From contig OU342806.1 of assembly GCA_910591455.2 (NCBI GenBank), positions 1,091,941-1,155,940 of the forward strand: DNA of 64,000 nucleotides, written 5' to 3'. Made by a program: the position numbers and the translations under genes. This document shows, piece by piece, positions 23,750-37,033 of this stretch; position 1 is the first letter of the stretch; each line of letters starts with the position of its first letter. This DNA is from Pholis gunnellus. Lineage: Eukaryota; Chordata; Actinopteri; Perciformes; Pholidae. The notes beneath the pieces are model-generated. The model did not search any database. It saw nothing but the letters and a program-made list of their open reading frames with translations, and was not told the origin of the DNA.

Positions 23750-24280
23750 CTTTAAGAGGAGCGACTCTGCATCTGCTGATCTGTCAGCAGGCGCGGTGCC
23801 TCGCTCCCTCCCTCGCTCCCTCCCTCGCTCCCTCCCTCCCCTCAGCTCGCGCTCTCTGCTGCTGCACCTCGGGACACCGACAGACACCACCCGGTGAACG
23901 GAGGAGCTCAAGCCTCATGTCGCTGCACCTGCAGCAGCCATCGGATCGCACGCGGACACTCGATCGTCATGGATAATCGATAAGAGGAGCCATTAGAGGC
24001 GCCGGCTTCCTCCGTCCTCTGCAGGTGTGAACGGTAACCGGACTAGTCTGCGGGTGTGGGGGGGGGGGGGGGGGGTTAGGGTTGGAGGACCCTTGCACGG
24101 GCCACGCTTTATCTTATGACGTCATGCATGCTTCCTCTGCAGCCATGACGTCGTCTTCTAATGCATTCGGGACGGTGGTGTTGTCGCGCGCGCCCCCAGC
24201 TCTAGTGTCACCGGGTTCGTCCTCCGCGGTGGTTTAACTGGTTCCACTGGTTCCACCGGTTCCACCGGTTCCACCGGTTC
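23750..24280 (+). promoter_or_regulatory. GC-rich block, probable promoter of the first plcxd1-like gene
   Basis: A CpG-rich stretch with CTCGCTCCCTCC repeats (23806-23842), a possible untranslated exon ending GTCCTCTGCAG with a GTGTGA donor at 24025, a poly-G run (24057-24075) and GGTTCCACC repeats (24236-24283). It is 0.5-1 kb before the coding start. The role is inferred. Confidence 0.4.
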
Positions 24281-24367
24281 CTCTGTGAGAGGAAGCAGCG
24301 GCAGATTGGTCGAGTGAGAAACAGAGAAACAGACTTTATGGACTCACAGAGCTGCTGAAGTTTACTT

Positions 24368-24670
24368 TGTCATCATCATCGTCATCAACATCATCATCAT
24401 CATCAAACCCCAAAACAAACAACAACACATTTCAATAACAATAATACAAACTAAATTCATTAAAAAATGATAATAATAATGCTGATAATAATAATACCAA
24501 TAATATGGATTATGATGATGATAGTAATAATAACAACAACAACAATAATGATAAAGATGACAATGATGATGATAATAATGACAATAATAGTGATGATAAT
24601 AAAATAATAATGATGCTGCTGATAATAATAATAATAACAAATTAATAATAATAATAATAATTGTAACATA
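24368..24670. repeat. CAT/ATA trinucleotide-like simple sequence
   Basis: About 300 bp of ATAATA, CATCAT and ACAACA triplets ending about 50 bp before the plcxd1-like ATG. Confidence 0.85.
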
Positions 24671-24722
24671 AAATGATAATAACAACACTATTCCTGTGTG
24701 TCCACTGAAGCTGGAGCTCAGG

Positions 24723-25854
24723 ATGTCGTCGGTGTCCGTGGTGAGTGAGTGGAGTCTGGGGGAGCTGCCCATGGAGAGCTGGATGTCTCAGCTGCCATGC
24801 GCCCTGTGGGACACGCCCCTCAACCACCTGGCCATCCCAGGTAGGAAGCCTCACAGCAGAGAGGACGGAGCTGCTGACCCACGTTCTGAGCGGGCCTGTC
24901 ACCATAACTACCGCTGATACATCGTCCCATAAATAATTGTGATAAACAATATCTTAACACACGTACCACTGATTAAATGATAATAAAATAGCCTAATAAT
25001 GCTAATACACCCTTTCACACCAAAGGAACAAAGTTTTCCAGCATGCTAGAGGTTACTCTGCTGGGGGGGGGGGTAACAAACACACAGCAACACAACGCAC
25101 ACTGAATCAGCAACGTGGAAATGATCGAGGACATGTTCGTACATCGTACAATAAGTCAATAACGTACAAACTAATCACGGTCACGTCCACATATGGTACG
25201 ATAAGTTGATAATCATGGTGACAGGCCTGGTTATGGAGTGTTTCAGTCTAATGACTCATTGTGTTTAAATACTTGTTGTATAACTCGTAGTAAAAGTGTC
25301 CCGGCTGTTATTTACGGCGGCTCACAGCCCGATGGAGGTTCTCTCTTCATTTGCTCGTCTTTTCTTTATTTGCATGCGTTTTCTTTATGTTTGCATGTAC
25401 GTTGAGCTCTCGGTGTCGCTGCCTTTGCTGTTACACGAAACACTCAGACGTTTGGTGATGATTCCGTTTATGATCTCCCCCCCGATCAGGCAGCCACAAC
25501 GCAATAACCTACTGCCTGGATATGAACGACAGATCCCCGGTGGACCTCACCCAGCCGGACATGCTTCAGAAGCTGGACAAATACATGAAGCCTTTCATTC
25601 GCCCCTTTGTGTACAAGTGGGCGAAAACGCAGGTAATGAAATAGACTCAGCGTCGCTCACTGTTCAGTCCCCGGACCTGGTGTAGTGAGTCCTGCTTGTT
25701 TTACAGGAGTACACCATCAAGCAGCAGCTGGACTCTGGGGTCAGATACTGTGACCTGAGGATTGCACACAGGCCCAATGACAGCTCCTCTGACCTGTACT
25801 TCTACCACGGTGTTTACACCACGCTCACTGTGGAGGTGAGGCCACGGCATCACA

Positions 25855-25894
<40 letters not shown>

Positions 25895-28800
25895 CTCCTT
25901 AAAGGTCATCTGCATCCACAACATTAAGTCGTGCTCAGTGAACGATCATCTCTGCAGTGGGGAAACTAAATCCTTTAATTTGATCGGTTGGTGCGGCCGT
26001 TTGGGATGTTTTTAAGGTTACTGAGTGGGAAGACGCCATTATTATTTAAAAAGCTTACTTTTACTGAAGAGAAGCCACCGTGACTACGAGTAACAGTTAC
26101 AGGATAATAGTAGAAATGTAGAGTAAGGGGTCATTCAAAAGTTGCATTTAAACACGTGAAAATGTGTGAAAAACGCCGGCTGTACCACATTTTATCCACG
26201 CTAAGATAATTTAGCAGTAAGCAAGAATAACTGGATTTCCAGCTCCGTAAATCCCTCACGGTGAACCTATCGGTTTGTGGACTGATGTTTTTATGCCTCA
26301 AGTTCGTCATTTTAGCCGTCGCCATCTTGTTTTTATGTAGAACTGGCAGGTTAGCAGAAGCAGACTGACTTGTGTTTTCCCCGGCAGACCGTTCTCATGG
26401 AGATCAGCGAGTGGCTGGACGCTCATCCCAAAGAGGTGGTCATCCTCTCCTTCAGCCACTTCCTGGGCCTGAGCCAGGAGCTCCACACTCTGCTGCTCTC
26501 GACCATACGCAACGTCTTCACCTCCAAACTCTGCCCCAAAACGGTACGGCTCCTCCTCCTCCTCCTCCGCTGGGGGAGGACTTGAAGAAGGCTGGTCATC
26601 ATCTACATCAGGGGTCCCCAAACGTTTTCCTGTGAGGGCCACATCACTGAACACATCGTTTGACCTAGGGCCCGATTATGGGGCGGGGGGGGGGGGGGGT
26701 GCTACGTGCTTGCTACGTGCGTGCTACTTGCAGGTGAGCGACTGTTGCATCGTGTGCGCGGATCGGGGCGGAACACCGCCGTGCACGATACAGAGAGCAG
26801 GGGAATTGAAAACGCGCGACCATGTAGTGACAGACATGACATGCCGGCGTGTAAATAAATTAAGCACAAGTACTCGTCCTTCAAGCTCCAGTCTCTCGGC
26901 TCTTCTACTTCTTCTACTCTTCTACTTCTACAGGGTGCGCGCATGACAGCTCTCATCTCGTTCGCCCCCTGGTGGTTGGCTGATTCAGGAAGCGTTTGAT
27001 TTGATATGTAGCAGAGCACGTATTTTAAACGTCAACATCGCAGACGATCATGCTCATTTAATCGTGGCAGCCAAAATCGTGATCGCGATTAAAATTAGAT
27101 TAATTGTGCAGACTGAAAAAAAATCATAATGCGTCTCTGGTATTGTTCAGGGGGCCGGACCAAATGTGGAGGCGGGCCGCATCCGGCCCGCGGGCCGTAG
27201 TTTGGCGACCACTGATCTACATGTTTGTTATCGTCAATCAATCCTTTGAAAAAAGACCAAAACCCACCAGATGATTGATTTTGATAATAAGTACGTCTGT
27301 GCAGCCAAAATCTTAATACGATTGGTTAAGTTCTTCATCAGGACAAGAACCAAATGGTTTCATTTGGGCCTTTTTTAGGCCCAATCCTGAATCTCCACAC
27401 ATTTACTGAGTTTCTCTGTCAAATCCTCGAGTGTTTGAGTCTCAGACATTCTGAGCTCTTCATGAACCCTTTCTGTAAGTCCGCATTTCTGCAGACTTTG
27501 CCTGAGGGAATTACCCACAATTCATTGCAATATGACATTAAACACAGGGTAACCAGTGGAAGCTGGAGACATTAATACTTCAAAACATAAAATCAGAGGA
27601 ATGCAAACAGAGACTTTTATAACACAGCTGCTTTATTCATCAAACATTTCATTTTGTTGTTGAAGCTGTTATGATAAAAAAAACGAGTAAATAGATGATT
27701 GATTTATTTTACCTCTCATCTTGTGAGGATAAATTCCTGGAAGACCTCCGAATCAAGCCGTAACAAAATATGAAATAAATGCCCACAGCTTGTATCTAAC
27801 GTGCTATAACGTGATACATCGCAGGAAAGTAGCGTCTCAGTCACACTCAACCACTCAACCACTCACCAGGTGAGCTCAGCTAAATCTCTAAAGGTTCAGG
27901 TTCAAGGCCTTAGAGGGGACGAAGGGATCGCACCTTTAGACATGTTGGCAAGTAGTCACGTGATCAGTGAGGACAAGTAGTCACGTGATCAGTGAGGACA
28001 AGTAGTCACGTGATCAGTGAGGACAAGTAGTCACGTGATCAGTGAGGACAAGTAGTCACGTGATCAGTGAGGACAAGTAGTCACGTGATCAGTGAGGACA
28101 AGTAGTCAGGTGATCAGTGAGGACAAGTAGTCACGTGATCAGTGAGGACAAGTAGTCAGGTGATCAGTGAGGACAAGTAGTCACGTGATCAGTGAGGACA
28201 AGTAGTCACGTGATCAGTGAGGACAAGTAGTCACGTGATCAGTGTCGTGCACGGTAGTAACAGTTCATTAGAGGTATCAGACGTAGACCAGATAGAAAAG
28301 TCAACAAGGAGAAGAGACAGACTTTTACAAAGAGAATCATAACCCACAGAGGCTTTTAGAGAAATCTTTTTATTGATTTCTATGACAAAAATATAGAATA
28401 ACGCCAGCCTTATCCTTTACATAACATTTATGAACAACGGTATCGGCCATTGTGATTGATTTCAGGAAGTGTTAACCCTTCGTAACCTGTGGGCTTTGGG
28501 CTACAACGTGATCGTGTCCTACGAACACAACATCTCCAGCTGTCACGGCGACCTGTGGCCACACATCCCGTACTGGTGGGCCAACAAATGCAAAGCTGAG
28601 GCTCTCATCGAGGAGTTTGAACACAGGAAGCAACACGGCAGACCCGGTAATATAAATATATTACTGTAATTTAATTCTTTATTTGGGGACAGTAGCTTGA
28701 ATTCAGCAGAAGGATCTCTTGATTTCTTCTGCCGCCCACAATCAAGGGGAGACTTGAAAGAAAATGGAATAAAAGTCAATGATGTTAAATGAAGTAAAAC

Positions 28801-29761
28801 ATTACAGAATCATTCTATATCTACTCAAAATCTGTCCGTAAGGGTTTTACATATTTGACCAAAGACTGTATTTATGAAGTGGACGTATAGTCGTCACAAC
28901 ATCTCTCGCTGGTTTGTGGATGTTATGAAGCCTCAAGTCTGGCATTACGGCCGTCGCCATCTTGTTTTTTTGCAACCAGTGAACAGGAAGTGACCATATC
29001 TGGACTGAGGAGGAGTGACGTAGAGACGCCGTATACGTCTCTGGTAGAGACCTGTCAATCACTGTGTAGCCCCGCCCCTAAAGCATCCCCTGCTTTATGG
29101 TCTGTTTGACTCTAAATGGACCATCATTTACTAAATGAACATCATGCTGTATTGAAGAAGACTTGAAACTAGAGATTGAGACCATAAACTCATGTTTACA
29201 ATGTTTACTGAGGTAATAAATCAAGAGAGAAGTAGAGTCATTTTCTCATAGACTTCTATACAACCAGAGGAGTCGCCCCCTGGTGGACACTAGAGAGAGT
29301 GCAGCTTTAACACATGAAGCTTTGAAGAACTTTAAAGAACCAGAGGTTGTGGCCTGGATATGAGCAGAATATAAACTAGATCATAAATTACAAATTATTC
29401 AATGGTGTGCTTCTGATCCCGGCTTCCAGACAAATTAAATAGATCATAGATTTAGTCTTCTTTCACGCTGTCTATAAGTTTGATATAATACTTTTTTACA
29501 CGTGTGTGTGTTTCAGGTGGTTTCTTTGTCACAGGAATCAATCTGACGGAGGACCTGAAGTACATCTGCACTCACCCGACAGAGTCCCTGAAGGACTTGG
29601 TGACGTCCACGTATCCGGCCCTGCTGAGCTGGGTCACGGAGCAGACCCCCGGCTCCAGAGTCGGCTCTCTCAACATCATCGCCGGGGATTTCATCACCGA
29701 GAGCCAGTTCGTGCCGACCGTCATCACGCTGAATGAGAAACTACTGAAATGGTCCTCGTGA
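24723..29761 (+). CDS. plcxd1: PI-PLC X domain-containing protein 1, first tandem copy
   Basis: Six coding exons: 24723-24840, 25490-25632, 25707-25835, 26388-26543, 28466-28646 and 29517-29761. They join in phases 1, 0, 0, 0, 1 and give 323 residues, which is the human PLCXD1 length. The family carries only the X half of a phosphoinositide phospholipase C; its substrate and enzymatic activity are poorly settled. The two histidines expected at the active site are present, in LAIPGSHNAITYC and in YFYHGVYTT. Other landmarks are DSGVRYCDLRIAH, HPKEVVILSFSHF, HIPYWWANKCKAEALI, GGFFVTGINLTEDL and NIIAGDF. There is no signal peptide or membrane segment. The ATG is preceded closely by a CTCAG acceptor, so an untranslated exon probably lies upstream. 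A second copy of the gene follows 3.3 kb downstream on the same strand, and gtpbp6 comes next, as in human PAR1. Confidence 0.94.
25856..25892. repeat. (CA)n microsatellite near a plcxd1 donor
   Basis: It begins about 20 bases after the donor at 25835. Confidence 0.93.
26270..26340 (+). repeat. Family A repeat, short 5' fragment
   Basis: GGTTTGTGGACTGATGTTTT, then GCCGTCGCCATCTTGTTTTT. It sits just upstream of plcxd1 exon 4. Confidence 0.6.
26609..27214 (+). mobile_element. Non-autonomous hAT element (606 bp) in plcxd1 intron 4
   Basis: The ends are inverted: CAGGGGTCCCCAAAC at the left, and GTTTGGCGACCACTG, which is CAGTGGTCGCCAAAC on the other strand, at the right. It is flanked by a perfect 8-bp duplication, ATCTACAT, at 26601-26608 and 27215-27222. 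The TIR sequence and 8-bp duplication are typical of hAT transposons. The interior has no transposase. It begins 66 bp after the plcxd1 exon 4 donor. The perfect duplication suggests a fairly recent insertion. Confidence 0.9.
27949..28244 (+). repeat. 25-bp minisatellite with an E-box in every unit, 12 units
   Basis: The unit is ACAAGTAGTCACG plus TGATCAGTGAGG, in plcxd1 intron 4. Ten units carry CACGTG in the context GTCACGTGAT; units 7 and 9 carry CAGGTG instead. Confidence 0.95.
28862..29350 (+). repeat. Interspersed repeat family A, near full-length copy in plcxd1 intron 5
   Basis: Same orientation and content as 4263-4720, from GGACGTATAGTCGTCACAAC to ACACATGAAGCTTTGAAGAA. Confidence 0.87.
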
Positions 29762-30665
29762 CTTTCCACCAATTTGCATTATTCCACAAGAAGTGAATCA
29801 CAGCATGAGCTTGTTTTGTGACGGGAAAAAGTACTTGAATTGTTGGTTGAAATATTGTAAATGCACTTATCTGGAGGCAGTGAAATGTACATTTCAGTCT
29901 TAAAAACAGACTTTTGGGGTATTTTTGACCTGCACTGTTTACATTCAGTTCACTATTTATGCAACGTACTGTATCAGTTTTCACGAGTCAGCAAAAGGTG
30001 GCCGGTTTATTGTTACGGTGACCAGCAATAATAACACAACTAATCTCACCTGGACATTTTAGAAGAGGAAGCACAAACGATGTATTCAATGAGCACATAC
30101 GATTGTAATGTACAAACTTTTATAATTATAACATTTCACCTATATACACGTATTAATCCATAGAGAATGTAGACAAGACATCAGACTTATGCAAAAATGC
30201 ATGGGCATCTTATTGCATGAACCCAAACCGTGACTGTTTTACTTATAATATTGACTTGAGCCAACAGGCGAGACCTTGTCTTAGAGCAGTGCTGCACCGC
30301 TGTGCCTGTGGAGGTGAAGCTTTTCCAATAAACATGAACATTTTCAAGCAAATCGCCTCAATTTATTCAACAACCATTCAGATGTACGAATCAACGGCAT
30401 GGGACGATATGAATATGTCCCAATTATCGCGATAATCATCAAAATGTGCTTGAAATAACACAAAATCATAATAATTTCACCAAATAGTTTTGTTTCATTG
30501 CATCCGAGAGACAAATCTTTTTATAGTGAACATCCTTTTGAGTGAATAACAAACAATCTTAATAAGGTGATCAATAAGGTGATCAATAACACCGGTTATC
30601 AGTACTCGATTCCTTTAAGGTAGCGACCAAAACAACTCTCCAGTTAAACTATACCTGCAATCTAT

Positions 30666-31894
30666 CAGTGGCGGGCCGTGGATTTTATACCTGGGCCTTC
30701 AGTGCTGTTTGACACTTCTAATAACCTCATTATGACGTCACAGCTACGGGTTATTATTTGTTTCGTGTAAAAGCCGCATATTCACATAACACTGCAACAT
30801 TTGACAAATGAAATAAAATGTGCAGATACATGAATACGAGCATGACGGGACTCTGCGTCATTAACGGACAATATAGTCAAACGAAGTTCACTTACCAAAT
30901 GCTGTCTATGCTGACAAAGAGTTTAATCCCAGTACATCAGTTCCAGTAAGAAGTCCAACCGGATCCGCCGCCGGTCGGTTGTCCGTGGTCCGCCGCTGTT
31001 CGGTGGTCGCCTTAGACCGCGTTCGGTGGTCGTCTTCGGCCGTTGACCGGCGAAGAGCGGGCCGCGGTTGTGAGTTGTAGATCCACTCGAGTCTCTCCAA
31101 AAGTACCGACGCTCAGTTAAAATAAACACATTCACAGCCATAACATGTGCAACGCTTCTGACGCTGCATACAAATCCTTTTCCTGGCTGGTCAGGGCTGC
31201 TAGCTGTGGGGTCGTTTCTTACTGTCCAGTTTGTTCAGAAATGTCCTTCTTGAGAAAAGCGTTCTCAGTAACTCCGCCACTAAATCCGTTTCTCCTCCTT
31301 CCGCCATTTCATATTAAAAAAACAAAGCTAGGTAAAATGTCTTTCAAATATTTCCACCTGAACTCTGTCTGCTACAAAGCTCTGCTAGCAATCATGTTTC
31401 GCGGGCACATAGTCACGTGCCCGCCCACTGACCAATCACAGCACACTCTGCACCTTGCTGGCAGAGAGGCATCTGGACTCTGAGCTGACGTAACTTGGCC
31501 TGCAAACTGCTCTGGTGGGGCCATGAATCCCAAACTAAAGATCTGATTGGTTGAATCAACAATATCGTCCCCATTCAATTTAAACTGCACATGGCAGCAC
31601 TGGATGAGTCTGCAGGCTGGGGCCTCTCTTCTACCTAGAGACACAGAGGTGAAATCTGATTGGATAAAAGCTCTACTTAAAACAAGCTGCACTGGAAGCA
31701 GAGCAACTGAGGAGCACAGTAGCTGTGCAATGAGAAAATAAGATAATGTGAAAAATATTTTTATAAATTATAATACATATAAGAAAAAATTAAATGTATT
31801 TAAGAAAAAACATTAAATTATAAAATAGCTATAACTTTGTGATTCTGTTTAGGCCAGCAGAGAAGGCTTTGCAGGCCCTGACGGCCCGCCACTG
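30666..31894 (+). mobile_element. Non-autonomous hAT element (1229 bp) between the plcxd1 copies
   Basis: The left end is CAGTGGCGGGCCGTGG. The right end is ACGGCCCGCCACTG, its inverse. It is flanked by a perfect 8-bp duplication, CAATCTAT, at 30658-30665 and 31895-31902. The interior has only short ORFs (up to about 110 codons) and none resembles a transposase, so it would need a transposase supplied elsewhere. A GC-rich patch with repeated TTCGGTGGTCG lies near 30985-31035. Confidence 0.93.
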
Positions 31895-32394
31895 CAATCT
31901 ATCTTATATTTTTATCACCCAGATCTGGAAAGAAAACACTATTTGTATGGTTTTGCTAACAGCCAATGACCACAAGTGATTTAATGCTACCGCAGCAGCT
32001 ACAACCTTCACAGCTGGGTTTACCAGCCTGCACTGAACCGGCGGCTAGCAGCTAACAGCGCAAACAGAGCTAACAGTTTTAACCTGGGAGGGAAAACAGG
32101 AAGTTATTCTTTCCTCAAGAACGGCAGCACAGCCATGAGCTGACGAGGACTCGGGACGAGGAAACGCTTGCATCTTTTTTCTCTCCCGTCCACATAGAGA
32201 CGAAAAACAGCTGCTGAATCACCGCTAAGAGGACACTCGCGGACGCGTTGAGCCTAAATCAATATTTTATTTTTAACCTAGATCTAGAAAAAAAACACTA
32301 TTTGTATGGTTTGGAACACTACTGCAGCAGCTACAACCTTCACAGCTGGGATTACCAGCCTACACAACTCTGAACATGCAGATGTCTGAACTGG

Positions 32395-32530
32395 CGGCTA
32401 GCAGCTATTTAGAGATACTAACTCATTATTTAGAGATTCATTATTTAGAGATACTGACTCATTATTTAGAGATACTGACTCATTATTTAGAGATACTGAG
32501 TCATTATGTTGAGTTATTAACTCATTATTT
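32395..32530 (+). repeat. 21-bp repeat (GAGATACTGACTCATTATTTA), about five units
   Basis: Degenerate units between the two plcxd1-like genes, split here as GAGATACTGAC and TCATTATTTA. One short unit lacks the ACT part. Confidence 0.85.
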
Positions 32531-33037
32531 GGAGAAAGATTCTCACTATAGCACTTACAGGATGTTCTTGTCACCACATTGTCCTTAATGGTCCATATAT
32601 TTGGGAGAAGATATTATCTGTGTTCACCAACGTCACATAAACCATAAGAATGTTCCTTTATCTGTCATCAGTCTTCTTCTATTCCAGCTCAACTTGTTTC
32701 TTGTTTTCCTTTAGCTCCGCCCCCTCCGCGTCATAGAAACACGTCAGTAACGTGTCTGCTGACACGTAGAAACTCAAAGTGACCCGTTTCTTCTGAAGCG
32801 TCTCGTGAATTCCCAGCTTGTCTTCAGAGAAACCTTTGTGAGTGACTCGTTCAGCAGCGCAGCTGTCAATCAACAGAAGAATGAGGAAATATAAAGTTAG
32901 CTCCTCCTCCTGTTGTTGTGTCTGCGGTCGATCGTTTAAAGGAATCAGATGAAGGAAGAGGATCCAACATGTGATGACTGACCTCGGATCTACACGTCAG
33001 ACCTGGTTTTAGTGAGTCTCTCTCCCGCAGGTCCGAC

Positions 33038-36068
<3,031 letters not shown>

Positions 36069-37033
36069 AGACTACAAAGAGACACAAGACTACTACAAAG
36101 AGATGCAAAATAACCAGAGACAAAGACCAAGAGGAGACAGAATACGACCACAAAGAGACAGAAGATGAGCAGAAACAGACTCAATAGAAAATAACCAAAA
36201 TGAGACTCAAATGACCGCAGAGATGCAATATGACCAAAGAGACAGACGACTACTACAAAGAGATGCAATATGACCAAAAAGAGACACAAAGGACACAGAA
36301 CGACTACAAAGACACACTGGACCAGAAACTGAAGAACGCCGTCAAATGTTAAAAACATGTTTTATTCCACAGGAACTGAAACTAATGACCTTCTGAAGAC
36401 ATCATTTCCTCTTTTCTTGTGTTCGCTCAGAAGAGTTCTAACTGAAGGAAACCAGAGTTTCTGAGTTTTACATTCAGGTTTTATTCCACCAGAAAACATT
36501 CTGTATGTTGTGACTCTACAGCTCTGATGTGCAATATGTTTACAAGAACGTACGTCACTTTAATAAAATTATACTGTCAAATATTTTAATATAATGTACA
36601 ATACATAGTCTCTCTTGTCTGGTTCAGTTTATCATGGAGCAGTAATGAGTTTCCAGAGTCGTTTCCTGCTTTAAGAAACCGTGAGTCGACTACAAAGAAA
36701 GGTTTTGTCCAATAGATCAGTTGATTTAATTAACAAAATTACAGAAAAAAAAATGACTTTCTTGTAAATAAATTATTCAGCATGAAAAAAAAAGCATAAA
36801 CAACGACTAATCTGAGCCTTCTAATCGTCTAAAGAGACGGCAGCCTTATCAAGATGCTAACATTCAGCTAGCTCTGGCTAACGCTACGCTCTCGGTTCTT
36901 TCTCGTCTCTGTGGAGAGCTGCACATGCTCAGTAGAGATCAGGGAGCCAGTGACGTGTTGTTGTTCCCGTGTGGCATAAACGAGCTGATAAATCATTGGA
37001 AGGCTGCAGCAGGACGGATCGCTTTCTTCTCCG
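36069..37033. other. Tail-to-tail spacer between plcxd1-like copy 2 and gtpbp6
   Basis: About 1 kb holding both 3' UTRs. The first 270 bp is a degenerate repeat rich in CAAAGAGAC/AGATGCAATATGACC. A plus-strand AATAAA is at 36562-36567 for plcxd1-like. A minus-strand AATAAA (TTTATT at about 36480-36485) could serve gtpbp6, in which case the transcripts would overlap. Confidence 0.55.

Larger units (their letters stand above)
21175..24722. other. Intergenic region between jade3 and the first plcxd1-like gene
   Basis: About 3.5 kb. It holds the jade3 3' UTR with a C-rich CCCGT repeat (21412-21505), a 24-bp minisatellite (22197-22406), an AATAAA at 22424 that could end jade3, two family C fragments (22488-22560, 22618-22668), an inverted family A piece (22945-23080), a GC-rich block (23750-24280) that is probably the next promoter, and an ATN/CAT simple-sequence stretch (24368-24670). 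No gene was seen. Confidence 0.65.
29762..33037. other. Spacer between the two plcxd1-like genes
   Basis: About 3.3 kb. A possible polyadenylation signal for the first copy is AATAAA at 30327-30332. It contains a hAT element (30666-31894), a 21-bp repeat (32395-32530) and a duplicated segment: the CACTATTTGTATGGTTT ... GCAGCTACAACCTTCACAGC stretch occurs at about 31935-32020 and again at 32295-32350. No gene was seen. Confidence 0.65.

Noticed and set aside
27949..28244. CRISPR-like regular array
   Set aside because: The units are contiguous 25-bp repeats without unique spacers, and the genome is vertebrate. The same applies to the arrays at 22197, 15065 and 56099.
30666..31894. A transposase gene inside the hAT element
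   Set aside because: The longest frames are about 110 codons and show no hAT dimerisation or DDE motifs.
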